A stretch of DNA of 64,000 nucleotides from Myrica gale (taxonomy: Eukaryota > Streptophyta > Magnoliopsida > Fagales > Myricaceae), in the NCBI GenBank assembly GCA_963930655.1, contig OZ005611.1:22741001-22805000 (forward strand), written 5' to 3'. Below the pieces are notes generated by a model that did not search any database, was not told where the DNA came from, and worked only from the letters and a program-made list of their open reading frames with translations. Of this stretch, positions 1 through 12,357 are shown in pieces. Each line of letters opens with the position of its first letter. The stretch's first letter is position 1. The translations under genes were made by a program, and so were the position numbers.

Positions 1-73
1 CATAAAATTATAAAGTATTCTAATTTAAATTATAGCATGCAAATAACAAAAGTAACATCTAGTCAAAATTTTC

Positions 74-232
74 CATCAAATTAGACTCAAATGACAATAA
101 TATCCTAACTCATTTTGTATATGTTGGCATTCAATGTTTTTCATCTTAAATTTGTTTCTTTCATCTTTACATATATAATCAAATTAGACTCAAATGTCAA
201 TAATATCCTTAACTCATTTTGCATATGTTCAC
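74..232. repeat. imperfect direct repeat, about 104 bp period
   Basis: A block of about 55 bp containing ATCAAATTAGACTCAAATG, followed by CAATAATATCC and AACTCATTTTG, occurs at about 74 and again at about 178 with few differences. It is AT-rich, lies 3' of the sulfotransferase pseudogene and has no coding potential. The rest of 1-476 shows nothing recognisable. Confidence 0.6.
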
Positions 233-476
233 ATTGATCAATCATCTTCTTAATTTGTTTATTTCATCTTCTTTCTTTGAAAGATGATTCAAAGATAAAA
301 GGTAATTATTATGATTTAAGCATGATTATTCTATAAAACAATAAACTATCCAATCACAAAGAGAGGAATTGATATCATGGCCTTGAAAAAAAAACTAAAA
401 TCACACAAATAGTTTATTTAGAGGCCAACCAGATATAAACTTAGAAGTTGACAATACCAACACAACGATGATGAAA

Positions 477-1487
477 CTAAAATTTTAGACCACTGCCACG
501 GAATTTCTCCTCAGTGATACGGTCTAATTTTTCTATCATTTCCTCTGTCAAATAGTTCACGCAATCTCCGATCTCACCTCGACGAAAATATGCCTGGTTC
601 GCCTCACCGAACATTGCTTTTCCATTTTTATTCACCTCCTGGTTTCTCAGATAATCGAAGCTACACAAGGTTGAGATTTCATTCACTATGCCCTTTGCTT
701 CTTCTTCTGGAAAAAAGGGCACCGCACAAAGTCAGCTAGTCTTCTCAAATTGGTCGTGGGTTGCTTCTTCATATCCTCGTATTTCAGAAAAAAAAAGAAC
801 CTTTTGAGGGTTTTCTTGGCTTTCCTTCCAATAGCCTAAAACATGATACCAATAGGGGCCGAAGGGACTCACAACCCTCGCAAACATGTCAAAGGCCTCG
901 TCTAGCGAACCAATGATCGACCTCGTTGACCACGCTCTGTTCACAAAGAGCCAAAGTGACACAAAAGTGTCCTTTGGATTCCTACACCCGTACACAATCT
1001 TCCAAGCTGAGTCCTTTGCAGATGCTGGTAGCACCGCATATGGTAAATGAGTGGCCAAGAGTCTTGGAGTGGGGAAAGAGGTGAAACCTGATTTCCATAG
1101 TACAGAGTTAGCTCCATGGTGAACACCAGAGTGTGTGCGGGTTGTTTGTGACCAAAGGGTGTCCTTGAGGGTTCGGATAGCGCACCCGGTTCAGCAAGGC
1201 AAATAACATCGCCTTTGACCACGTGGTGCCAGCTTTAGAAGGAGACGCAAGGAGGAGGTCTGTCATGAGCTTGGAAATGCTTTTGGAATGCTAGAACTCC
1301 TTGCATGCCCATAGTTAAGAACCAAAACCCTTGGTAATTATGGCAGTAACCTCTAGTTGTCCAGCTTTTTTCTATTGGGAGGGAAGATATGAAGTCCCTG
1401 CGTTCTTGAGACAGTTTCATTTCTTTGAAGCACTGGAGAAGAACCTGATGATCAGGTGGTTCAACCGTTCAAGTGGAGGCGGAGCCA
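477..1487 (-). pseudogene. cytosolic sulfotransferase pseudogene (broken tandem copy)
   Basis: This is a decayed copy of the intact sulfotransferase at 3631-4647, matching it along its whole length on the same strand. The ATG would be at 1485-1487 and the stop is at 477-479. Conserved blocks survive in different frames: the region after QCFKEMKLSQE, the PAPS-binding segment SPSKAGTTW, the central RNPKDTFVSLW block, and the C-terminal FRRGEIGD...EEKFRGSGLKF block. Small indels break the frame close to the N-terminus, just before the PAPS-binding loop (about 1233-1260), around 1060 at the THLPY motif, and around 725-790 where the region equivalent to FLKYEDM is also changed. The family transfers sulfonate from PAPS to small acceptors such as flavonoids, brassinosteroids or desulfoglucosinolates; this copy cannot make a full protein. 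Loss after tandem duplication is inferred. Confidence 0.9.
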
Positions 1488-3630
1488 TGTTAGTATGGAA
1501 TATTTTCTTCCGTATGCAAGATGTGGACAAGGGTATATATATATATATTTAAGGAACCCCTCCCCCCCCCCAAAAAAAAAAAAAAGGAATCTGTAAGTTT
1601 GGGCTCAATTAGCAGGACTGGGGAGATGACACGTTACAAGATCATCTCGAGTTCTTGACTTTTTTCGTACGGATCACAAAAGACAAATAACTTGGACACC
1701 TATACGCAAATTGCTGTTGAGAACCGCTAGGATGATCATATTTTCGTCCATAAGATGAGGACAGCAACAAAAGAAGCGATCAAACTTGTCAGCACGTGCC
1801 CTACTGTTTCGGCATTTACAAGGAAATTTCTTGTGGACCTGCTCTCACCTATACATGGCTGTATAGCAGGATCAAAATTCGGCCTAGCTTGTGGTGCTTG
1901 GAAAAACAAGAGCAAAATGTGGCTGACCAAATTAGGCCACTGAGCAGCAGCCCAGGCAATCATAAAGCTAGCAAAGTCTATCTCCTCTTGCAATTTTCCT
2001 GGGTTTTCATAGATTTGCCAATATGATCAAGCAGAATGTCTAATAAAGTCCAACATTTATAATCTAGATCTTTGAATGGATCATGGCAATTAGAACCTAC
2101 CACCTTTTCCCCCTGATTCTATTCTTTAACCTCCTTTTCGATCTTCCCCATCTATTCCCCAGATTGTTCTTTTCTCAGTCATTCTGATCTATTCAGCACA
2201 TAAACAACAACCATTTTGTTAATTGATCTCAAGACCCTCAGTACTTTCTTTTCCTGTTCAATCGAGTGATGGATCCTCATCCACTCACTTCTATTTCTTA
2301 TACCATTGCATTATGCATGTCCCCAACAAAAGAAAGGATTCTGAAGTTATGAAGAAACTCTAATTAAAATTAAAAAAACGAAAAAGAAAAAAACAGGGGT
2401 TGAACCAGCTCACATCCCTATGACATATTCCAGATATTGAAATGTGTAAACTTTTAATACGCAACTTGGTTCAACAAGACAATGTCTAGAAAAGATGAGA
2501 CAGGTTTGGAAGTGTTTGGGTTGGCCATTTGGCTGATGGGCTCAGACGCAGAGTTTACATTCAGAATTTAAAATATCCTGCCTGAAACCTAACTCCTCCC
2601 CTCTCTCTCGCCCTTGGTTGGTACGTCGAGGACCTTCGGAAATGGCATACGGATCGCAGATTAGACTTTAGAGAGCTCAAACGTTTGGCCGCTTTTAGTC
2701 TTCTAGTAGGACTCTAGTTAGTTCTGTTCTTCAAATAGAATTCTGCGACGGTTAATGAAAGAAGATTGCAGATTATTCCTCTACAGGTTCTTGAGGTGCG
2801 ACTCCTCAACCAGTTGTTTTCTTTTCTTTTGTTCATCTGTTGGTAGAGTAAAGCTAGATTGGCTGATCTGTTTGAGTGATCTGCTTTGATTGGTGTTATT
2901 CTAGTTGATCTGCAGGAATTTTATGCACCATTAGGTGGTCTTGATTTCTAAGAAAATGCAAAACAAAAAGACTGCTGCTTAGGATCCGACTAATCTGAAG
3001 GTTCTCCAAGGAGAACTGCATTGTCATCAGCCGAAAGGAAGGGAGGATTTAATACAAATTTACAAAGCTCTTCTGCATTGAGACTCGAACATGATGTTTA
3101 AATCCTTTCGATTTATCCAAAGACTCGAAAATCATGAAATTGAACTACTAGAGAAGAGTTTAAAATACAACATACCGCAGAGCCTAATTCTGGTTAAGAA
3201 AAAAAAGTAGGGGTAAAGTAAGAAAATCGTGATACACCATGTAAAATGACTGAAATGCCCTTTCAAAACTAAATTTTAAAAAATAATAAAAATTTAAGAA
3301 ATAAATTAAAAATAAATAGATTATTGAAATAGTTTCAATAATTTTATTTAAAAATATTATTTTATTTATAATGAATTTTTAATGTTTTTAGTAATTTTAT
3401 CTTGAAGGGGGCATTTTGGTCCATTTTTCATACTTTTCCGTTTGATTTAACGTCCGAAGAATTATAGGCTTTGAAAATTATAGGTCTCAAATTGTAGGAT
3501 TGAAAGTTAGGGGTAACTATTTGATTTGTATCCAACCATAGGAGACCAACTATGATTTTACTCCAAAAAAAAGTATAAAGGTAGAAATTATTTGTGGTTG
3601 TCTTGAAAAGAGTAACATAAATAGTTTCCA
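1488..3630. other. intergenic DNA between tandem sulfotransferase copies
   Basis: No gene was recognised. Two parts, about 1600-1735 and 2935-3085, match the region upstream of the intact sulfotransferase (about 4805-4945 and 4986-5280), so they are duplicated 5' flank. The stretch from about 1736 to 2935 has no counterpart there. Very AT-rich DNA fills 3230-3420. Confidence 0.6.
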
Positions 3631-4647
3631 TTACAATGATGATGCAACTTGAGAGACTAAAAATTTGAGACCCGTACCATGAAATTTCTCCTCAGTGATG
3701 CGGTCTAGTTCTTCTGTCATTTCCACTGTCAAATAATTCACCCAATCTCCGACTTCACCTCGACGAAAATATGCCTCATTCACCTCACCGTATAATCCTT
3801 TTCCTCTTTTATTCACCTCCTGGTTGCTCAGATTATCAAAGCTACACAAGGTTGAGATATCATTCACTATGCCCTTTGCTTCTTCTGGGGAAAAAGGGCA
3901 CCCCAGAAAGTCAGCTAGCCTTCTCAAATTGGTTGTGGGTTGCTCTTTCATATCCTCATATTTCAAGAAAAGGACTTTCTGAGGATTTTCTAGGCTTTCC
4001 TTCCAATAGCCTAAAATATGATCCCAATACGGGCCGCAGGGACTCACACCTCTCCTAAACATGTCAAAAGCCTCTTCTAGAGAATCAATGGCCGAGCTCG
4101 TTGACCACGCCCTGTTCACAAAGAGCCAAAGTGACACAAAAGTGTCCTTTGGATTCCTACACATGTACACAATCTTGCAAGCTGAGTCCTTTGCAGATGC
4201 TGGTAGTAACTCATATGGTAAATGAGTGCCAAAGAGTCTTGGAGTGGGAAAAGAGGTGAGATCTGGAACCTGGTTTCCATGGTACAGATTTAGCTCCAAG
4301 GTGAGCACAAGAGTGTGTGGGTTGTTTGTGACCAAAGGGTGTCTTTGAGGGTTGGGATGGCGCACCCGGTTCAGCAAGGCAAATAAGATGGCCTTTGACC
4401 AAGTGGTGCCAGCTTTAGGAGGAGTCACGAGGAGGGCGTCTGTGTTATGAGCTTGGAAATGCTTTTGGAATGCTAGAACTCCTTGCATGGCCATAGTTGA
4501 GATCCAAAACCCTTGGTAACGATGGGAGTAAGCTCTGATCCAGCCTCTTTCTCTTGGGAGGGAGGATATGAAGTCCCTGCATTCTTGAGACAGTTCCTTT
4601 TCTTCGAAGCACTGGAGAAGATGAGGAGGTGGTTCGATTGCAGCCAT
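3631..4647 (-). CDS. cytosolic sulfotransferase (SOT family), intronless
   Basis: Encodes a 338-residue soluble sulfotransferase, the usual length of plant SOT proteins. It should transfer the sulfonate group of PAPS to a hydroxyl of a small cytosolic acceptor. Visible motifs are the 5'-phosphosulfate loop PPKAGTTW (76-83), the catalytic histidine in THLP (His142), the 3'-phosphate site RNPKDTFVS (164-172), FLKYEDM (227-233) and the C-terminal RRGEVGDW block (295-302). There is no signal peptide, as expected for the cytosolic class. The ATG at 4645-4647 is chosen because it gives the MAAIEPPPHLLQ start typical of the family; the open frame extends upstream without another ATG. Two oddities: the loop has Ala where PKSGTTW is usual, and Val follows GDW where Lys is usual. 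The acceptor cannot be predicted from sequence. It is the upstream member of a head-to-tail tandem pair. Confidence 0.93.
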   Translation of the reverse strand: MAAIEPPPHLLQCFEEKELSQECRDFISSLPRERGWIRAYSHRYQGFWISTMAMQGVLAFQKHFQAHNTDALLVTPPKAGTTWSKAILFALLNRVRHPNPQRHPLVTNNPHTLVLTLELNLYHGNQVPDLTSFPTPRLFGTHLPYELLPASAKDSACKIVYMCRNPKDTFVSLWLFVNRAWSTSSAIDSLEEAFDMFRRGVSPCGPYWDHILGYWKESLENPQKVLFLKYEDMKEQPTTNLRRLADFLGCPFSPEEAKGIVNDISTLCSFDNLSNQEVNKRGKGLYGEVNEAYFRRGEVGDWVNYLTVEMTEELDRITEEKFHGTGLKFLVSQVASSL

Positions 4648-4804
4648 GTTAGTATTGAATATTTTCTTCCAGGGGTTAGTATGGAAGATGTCGAAAGGGG
4701 TATCTATTATATATTTAAGGAAATCCAACCCCCACCTAAACCAAATTTGACTTTGGTGCTATCTAAACCAATACAAAAAGGAATCTGTTAAGACTGTTAG
4801 TTGG

Positions 4805-5285
4805 GGAGCTCAATTAGCAGGACTGGAGAGATAACATGTTACAAGCGCATCTTGAGTTGTCGACTCTTTTCGTATGTATCACTGAAGATAAATAAAGTGG
4901 ACAACCTATGTGCAAATTGCTCTTGAGAATTGGGAGGGTCATCTCATCCTTAATAATGAAAATTACTGTTTAGACCCAACGGTCATTAGGTAGTCTTGAT
5001 TTCTAAGAAAATGCAAAACAAAAAAGAATGTGCTGCTCTGGATCCGACTACTCTAAAGATTCCCACTATATTATTATTCAACCACCTTCATCTAATTAAC
5101 GTGTCCATTTCACAATATTATTCAAATCTGTTTTGTGCTGTACGGAGTGTGCATTCTCATCAGCCAAAAGAAAGGGAGGATTTAAGACAAATTTACAAGT
5201 TTCATGACAAACTGTGCGGCCTGATGAAGGGGCAGAGAAATTTTGGTAGAATTTAGAGCTCTTCAGCATTCAGGCTCGAAACATT
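4805..5285. repeat. duplicated 5' flank of the sulfotransferase
   Basis: Sequence upstream of the intact sulfotransferase matches sequence upstream of the pseudogene. Shared blocks include ATTAGCAGGACTGG (about 1608 and 4815), CTTGATTTCTAAGAAAATGC (about 2939 and 4993) and GAAAGGGAGGATTTAA (about 3040 and 5170). The duplication unit was therefore larger than the coding region and probably carried the promoter with it. This is read directly from the sequence; the order of events is inferred. Confidence 0.75.
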
Positions 5286-5309
5286 GTTTCTCCCTCCAGG
5301 GGGAGTTTG

Positions 5310-5349
5310 GTGTGTGTGTGTGTGTGTGTTGGGGGGGGGGGGGGGGGGG
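5310..5349. repeat. (TG)n followed by a 19-base G run
   Basis: A TG dinucleotide tract runs into 19 consecutive G residues. This is a simple-sequence tract prone to length variation and sequencing error, with no functional claim. The flanking 5286-5892 holds the 3' end of the neighbouring fucosyltransferase gene and no other gene that I recognise. Confidence 0.8.
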
Positions 5350-5892
5350 TTGTCTGACCAGCATCAGACTCTTGTGAACTTCGAAACTGTGAGCAAAAAC
5401 TTAAACCTGTAATGCCAAGGACAAACGTACTGCTATTGACAATTCATGCCTATGCTCTACTAGTTAAAACCATAGGACACAAGAAGAAAAAACAAGAACC
5501 CAACAGATCAAGAGAAAAAAAACTATCTAGCCGCAAAAGGAATTGTGCCAACCTTTAGCCCATTTTATCCAGGTTGGAGAAATACTTCCTCCCTGTCCTA
5601 ATGCACAACGCAGTTGGAGCAATGTTCTGCCAAAGTCAGTTTGTACTTTTCAGCTCTATACATAACCCATGCCGGAGAAGAGACCCGGTATCTCCACGTA
5701 GAAGGTAAAAGAGTAACGTGGATAAAGAAATTCCTCGTGAATTAAGCCTGCATCTCGCCCGAACAATTTTGTGGGCTCATAGGAAAACTGGGGAAGAAAA
5801 GTGCAAACGCCCAAGACTATACTGAAGGCAACATTTGGCAGCTGCACCGGTGTGAAAGAATAAGTTTGGTTTCTTATCTCATCTCATGGATC

Positions 5893-8800
5893 TCAGGAGG
5901 GAATTAAGAAAGTGGAATTTAGATTGGTTAGAGTCTTAAGGGTCTTCTGGAGACATCTGCATTCTGGTAAAGGGTATGTATAAACGGAAGTTTTTCTGTT
6001 GATTTTTCTGACTCTGGGTACCATCATCCCCTTGCGGTCACTTTCACTGAGCATTTCTTTCATCTGATCCTTGAAAGTTTGCCAACTGCAAAAACATTGA
6101 AACGGCACAGTTTGCATGTAACCCAAATGTCGAATTTCTTAAGCTTCAAAAAATAACTACTTCAAAATTTCACACCCTCGTGCTATTAGCTTCAGATAAA
6201 GGCTCTTACAAACAGACTGGTATCTCTGCCTATTTATTTTTTGGTTACCATTAATTAGGAAATATCCATTAAATATGACCTGAGCTGATACAGGCATAAC
6301 TTTCATGAACAGTATAAAGCATTCCTACAACATCTGCTCAGATACCTCGATGAATAAGAAAGAGAACTGCAAGTCAAAGGATGGAGATTACACTTACCCA
6401 AAAAAAAAGGGGACGGGGAGGGAAATTACCTGAGATCCATGTCCTGAAAGAGAACGACGAGCTTTTGTTTGTCAGGCATAATGGTCTTAGCATGTCCGTC
6501 GTAGAGGAACCTCCGCTGGCCCATCAGAAAATGTGGGAAGTTTCCACCCTGAGTTGTCACAAAAACTTCACTAGACAGGCAGACTGTGTAGTCCAAAGCT
6601 GCCAATCTTGAAGAGTAGTCCTACCAAATCAGAACATGGGTTTTGAGAAAGGTTGTCAAAGTTTGTGCAATCAGAGCCAACACATCATTAGACAATGCAG
6701 AAATATTAGGGTAAACTTGACCTCTACTCATTCTATTGTAATCTCTCACACCTTTCACTCAGTCAAGTTAGTTACACAGCCGAAAAGGCATACTTGAATC
6801 AATCACTTGTTTCACTCTTGTAACCATAATCAGTGAACGTTATATTTGACTAATTGAATTGCCATGCTTTACGAACATCATCAGAACCAAAATTTTCTGC
6901 GAGTCACTTTTAAAACAAACCAAAAAAGTATACCACTAACCCTCAAAGCTTGATTCATAAATGGGTTTGGACCTAGTTTCAACAGTGACCCAGCTATAGC
7001 ATATCACTAACCCCCATATCGCCGAGAACAAGACATTCTCATTGTGTTATACTCTAACTTCCTTCACTTTACCTTGCGCTTCACAGAAGGAATTGGTTTC
7101 CTCTTTATTTCTCGCCACTAATATTGCAAAAGACTTGGTCAGACACTGTAAATGCGGTAGTGCAAGAGTTTACCTTGAAAGGAGCAAGCTCCTCTGGGGT
7201 TGCAAGAGACTCCTTTGTATGGACATGTGGAAACATCTTTAGCAGAGGAGCTAAATGTCTTTGTGATTGGTAAATTTTCCCTGAGGCCAGATAAATTGAA
7301 GTGTCATTACCAAAACCCATACCACGTAGCATCATCCCAACCTACACTGACAAAAAAGGCATTCAAGAAAAAAAGTTACTACCAACTTCAACTGTATATA
7401 AAAGCAAATTGTCTTCAGAGTTCAAACATGTTCCTTTTTTTTTTTTTGGAAAACCTAAACCCAAGTTCTGTTTGGCACTTCTCCAATCCCTATAGACAGG
7501 GATTAAGCTATCATCTTAATCAGGGGCTTGCCTGGCAGGAGTGGAATTGCTTTGGGAGGGGAGGGGAGGAACCTATAGATTTTCATTTCCCTTTCAAAAA
7601 ATTTAAATAAGACGTTCCAATATTGAAAAATAATGTAAATTTTTTTGGAGGGAGAAGGGGGGGGGGTTCCTGTTTGTAGCAGCTCCAACTTAATAACATG
7701 AAGTGTACCATAAGGACAAAATGAAAGTCCAAAACAAGTTGAAGCAGCAAAAAAGGACAGAACAGCACAAAGCTTATAGAACTAGCTCAAAATTCCACTT
7801 AATGCTTAAATATAAAGAACTGGAAGTATCAAATCATAAGAAAAAAGCTCAAATTTGAAGTTCTAAAGGCCCAAAAAGAAATGCAAAAAAGTGCCATACC
7901 TCCAAGGGAGATAGTGGACATTTTCCATTGATTCGATTGAGAGCAGGTTTGATGATACGATCTTTTTGTTTGAACTTCCCCCTCCACCCTTTTTCACGAA
8001 CTAAATCCATTTCAATTTGTTCTGCCTTTCCTCCGTCATACACACAGCATGAAAATGCCACCATGTCCTATACGTAGAAGACAATGACGTGATTTAATTT
8101 TTCTTAACCACTTAACAATAGACAAACCAGATCCTAGTTGGGAATATAATAGCAAACAAGTATTAGTACCTCCTCAAAACGGAGGTGGACTGAGACATAC
8201 TTCCCACCAGCCCTTAGGCTCTTCGCAATCATTCTGTATACTAGTTTATTTGCAAGAGTGGAAATGGGAGAAGAGAATCTCAATGCTTCATAGTTAGTCA
8301 GGCATCTTAGAGATTGAACATGAGGTGGGACATTCATTGCCAATCTATTAGCAAAGGGGGCAATGCGGATAACCCTGCATCAAACAAATAATCAAAACTA
8401 CAGTAGAATAAGTTTCAAGAGGTTTAAGATCAGATTTTAGACACATTTACCCTGGTTTATTAGAGAAATTGTCTGCTATATTCTAGTCTGCCAATATCCT
8501 TGGCTCTTAGAGATGAGATATGTTTCTCACAGCTTCCATTTGGTAGAGCTAAAAGAAAAGATATGATGGTTTGATATATGTACCCTTGCTTCTGCAAGAC
8601 AGGAGAAACTTCTCCCAAGTAATAACTGATGGATGCCCAAGCTTCGACGTGGAAGGTTGGTACATTAGTAATGTTGTGCTCATATCTTTCCATCAGAAAG
8701 TCGGGTAGCTTTTTCACCACTTTCACATAGCCCTCAAGGGTGGCTACAAAATGTTCTTCATCATATATGTCACCAAAATCACTGTGCAAACAAATTCATT

Positions 8801-11800
8801 ATGTTGTCAAATCTATTGAGTGGATGCACAGTGCACCTTCAAAACACAAGAAAACAAAATAAAATAACATCTGCATACTCTACATCAATGAAGAGGCCTC
8901 AAGAGGGCACAAAACTTCTCATTATACTATGTAAGTGCTACATCCACGTGGTGCATTTCTAGCGTACGTTTTGACATATGCTTGGGCCATTTGGCTGAGG
9001 CCAGATACACCGAACAAGTTTATTCGAGCTCTTAACATATTATGAGTCCAGCATATGGTGACACGAATTCCACCACTTGAGAGCAAGACTCATCAAGTAC
9101 ATTAAAAGGGAGAGCTTGTTAGACCTAGGGCCATCTCTGATTGCTTAAGGATTTGACACTCCCAACTTCATCGTGGAACCCACATGTTGACCATATCAAT
9201 TTTTCCAACAATGAATCATACAAGTAATAACAACGGACCACACAAGAGCTCAAGGCAAGGCACCACCTTAGAGCTTTAATCATATAGTTAATATAACATT
9301 ATGAAAACCAATTAATTTCTCTAGAGGGGCACAAAGGAAAAACTCTTTGCAGGAAATTCCTATTACCATAAAGAATTCCCATAGTATTGCTAAAGATAAC
9401 CAGAACCCCAGCAGGTCACAGTAAAAAGAAATACTGAATTGTATCATGTTTGCCAAGTCATAGAATATTTCTTTGGGGTCAATGCTGAGAACAGATCCAA
9501 GACTTCATTCCACCTCTAAAGTGTCCTCCAAATAGAAGATCCCACCCACCCTACAAAGCATCCTCTAGCAAGACCGCTCTTGTCCCCTTCCTTTCTCCAT
9601 TCTGCCTAATTTTCTTCGCTCCAATAGAGTCCGAGGCAAAGCAAAAGTGATTCGTATACTATTCAGCTGGTCAATATGGCACACATCTCTTTCCGAGACA
9701 CAACTCCAATGGCATCTGAGACCCAGGTATAACTCTATGACATCTGAGTTGCAAAGCTTAGTATGCCTACACCTCGTCTTTAATAAAGGTGGTTCTCATC
9801 TTTATACCATATATTTCATTTAGTAGGGAAGCAAGATATTAGCAACAAGGTATTCATAGAAAAATTGCTTAAGCACCCCTACAAAAAGATGTTATAGGAC
9901 AAGTAACTTAGGTACCTTGAATCCCTCCAAACTCTATGGAAATCAAATCGAGGGATAACTAGAATCGCATTCAGAAGTCCAGCTGCCGCCACAGCATTGC
10001 AGATCTACCAAAAAGATGATTTAACATTAAGAACAAATATGTGCATAAATAGAGATACATGAACACCAACTTATTGCATTATTGGTATCTAGCAGGTATT
10101 AGTGCCCCGTTTAATTTCTATTTTTTGTTTTGGTCGACACCCCTTTTAGTGTTTTTTCTTTTCTTTTCTTTTCTTTTCTTTTCTTTTTTTGTGGGAAGGG
10201 GGGGAGGTACGGTGTGTAAATCCTTTTAGGTTTATCCAAAGACAAAAATTATAAAAATTGAACTACTAGAGAAGAATAACATACTGCAGAGCGTTGCTGA
10301 TTAAGACCCCCATTAGCCTCAACAATCAAGTAACCACTAGGGACAGAGGACTCTGAAATTCACCGGGAAGTATCAGTTTACTGCAATTCATTCTCTGTCA
10401 TGCATTTGGAATTTAGTACCCAAAAAAGTGGAGTAAAGGCATGTGAAGGTGCAAAGTAGGATCAAGGTATTTAGGTCTACAGATCAATTAGTACCATTGA
10501 CCAGGAAAACGAAGTATAACTGTACGCTTAAGATAACCACATTTGTACAATCCCAAGAGCCAAATTATAGAAGTTCAGAAATAAACCGTGGAAGCCGTGA
10601 AAGCATAATAATTACCAAATTGTCGCCCAGCAGTTGAATTTGGACAAGGTCTTTGCTCTTTTAGCCTCTTGTATTTCCATACAGAGGACAACTGCGACAA
10701 GAAATAAGAATGTGCATCTTGGAAAATCAAAGCAAATTCATGTGCTAAGCATTCATCAAAAGTACACAAACCACAAATGATCACTTTTGGATTTCAGTTA
10801 AGTTCCAGCTGAAGGAAAAACAGGAATACTAACAAAATTATGAAGGCAGCTTGTTATGCAGGGGAACAAAACAACATAAATAAGTCAAATATATTTCACG
10901 TTTAATACGTTGTAAGGTGCTGACTCTATATGCCACACAAAGAAATGCTTTGAACAACATGGACACTTGCAAAACGTGATTGGTAAATCCCTTCTGATAA
11001 AAAATAACAGAGCAAAACAAACGAAAACCAAACAAAAATGTCCAAAGCAGGAAGTTGTAGGAGTATTTTTAGATGAAGGAGCTTACTATCTTGCATTGAT
11101 GATACAGATACATATTCTGCTCTACTTCGGTGTGGTAATGTCTTTTGTCTTTCAATGAGTATATATATAGAGAGACGGGATTGCCTTCCAAAGGGCCAAA
11201 GGGACGGCTGGAACATAAAGTTCCAGCCGTCCAACGGTCAGGCTTTCCCGACCAATCCAGGTGTGGGACCCACACCCCTCCCTTGGTCGGGCAATCCGGA
11301 CCATCCCTTTGGCTCTTTGGATGGGATTGCCTTTGGAGGCAATCCTTTCCCTATATATATACATACAAAGACGACCAAACAAACAAAATTTCCAAAGACC
11401 CTTCCTTCCTCAATTTGAATATCAATGAACAGACCCACTCATCTATTTACTAACGAAAACAACGTCATTACGTATCCTATAACTTTCTCTTTGTTTGCCA
11501 AAGAAATCACATATAAAAAGTAAGCTGTCAGAGTAGAAGGGCAAACTAGAACACATATACGACCAACTGATAACAGCGAAAAGTGCCAAAGAGTGAACTC
11601 TTGCTTACAATTACTCTGATAAGAGTAAAACCCGTCCGATGTGACCCGTTCTTGCAAAACAGTTATCGTATACTCTAAAAAGAAAACCGCCGCTGAAAAT
11701 TCACACACGCGCGCGCGCGCACACACACATATATATATATATATCTATATATTAGCGATATCTATATTTCATGAACAGAAGCAAGTAACGAGGTTTGCTT

Positions 11801-12357
11801 CCGAACCTCAGATGCGGCGATCAAAAGCATATCTTAAAAAAAAAACAAACAAACAAACAAAGGTATGCATTTTGCCCTCCTGTTTGTCAAATTCAACATA
11901 AGTGTGTATGGATATACTTTTTCTCCTTTTCTTTTCTGTCATTCTTCTTAGCAAACAAATGGAAAAGTCCAAAAGAAATGGCACACCGAACCTCAACAGC
12001 GGAGGAATTATCAGCCTCGATGTCACGCCAGAGCCTCCGGAACATCTCGTGGCTACGGTACACCGAGCCAGGAGGAACGGGACCGCCGACAAGAGCCGAG
12101 AAGGGACCCACGCACATAAGCAACCCAGACAAGTAAAGCATGGGCAGCACCAGCAGGTACCGCAGGTTCCGGCGAAACAGAATGCCTCCGCCGAAGCTCT
12201 CCTTCAAGGACTGAGCGTACTGGGCCTTGGACCGCACTCGCCGCCGACAATATGAGAGGCTGGAGTGACGGGGCGGGGAGAGAGGAGGGCTCGGGGAGCT
12301 GTTGTCGCTCGCGGAGCCATTTCCATTGTGAGAGTGACTCTTGGTCTTCATGGTCAT
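5893..12357 (-). CDS. O-fucosyltransferase family protein (GT106/DUF246-like), 10 exons
   Basis: A plant O-fucosyltransferase-family protein (PF10250 type), predicted 573 aa. The family comprises Golgi type II membrane glycosyltransferases, some of which act on pectin or other wall glycans; the substrate here is unknown. Exons: 11992-12357, 10616-10691, 10285-10352, 9916-10004, 8584-8781, 8170-8374, 7900-8067, 7174-7341, 6430-6620, 5893-6085. Every junction is GT-AG and keeps frame. Residues about 67-90 form the signal anchor, followed by [13 protein letters not shown]. Family blocks are [13 protein letters not shown] (158-170), [30 protein letters not shown] (329-335), [18 protein letters not shown] (468-476) and [12 protein letters not shown] near the end. 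The start is the first ATG of the open frame; Met3 is an alternative. The exon 1 donor GTTCGG is weak but is fixed by the conserved join AVE/LSSVW. Confidence 0.93.
8790..9915 (-). other. large intron 4 of the fucosyltransferase gene
   Basis: This sequence lies between exon 4 (9916-10004) and exon 5 (8584-8781). I see no nested gene or clear transposon in it. It is unremarkable intronic DNA. Confidence 0.6.
10154..10191. repeat. (TTTTC)n microsatellite in intron
   Basis: Repeated TTTTC units lie between exons 3 and 4 of the fucosyltransferase gene. Simple-sequence repeat only. Confidence 0.85.
11158..11362. mobile_element. inverted-repeat (MITE-like) insertion in intron 1 of the fucosyltransferase gene
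   Basis: About 200 bp bounded by TATATATAG on the left and CTATATATA on the right. The ends form an imperfect inverted repeat: GGGATTGCCTTCCAAAGG reads again on the other strand at the right end, followed by GCCAAAGGGA in both arms. Inside is a perfect hairpin, GGACGGCTGGAAC (11202-11214) against GTTCCAGCCGTCC (11220-11232), with a 5-base loop. A second inverted pair is CCCGACCAA and TTGGTCGGG. It is markedly more GC-rich than the surrounding intron. No transposase is present and the superfamily is not assigned. Confidence 0.65.
11703..11750. repeat. compound (CG)n(CA)n(TA)n microsatellite
   Basis: Alternating purine-pyrimidine tract (CGCGCG, then CACACA, then TATATA) in intron 1 of the fucosyltransferase gene. 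Sequences of this kind can adopt Z-DNA; any function is speculative. Confidence 0.75.
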
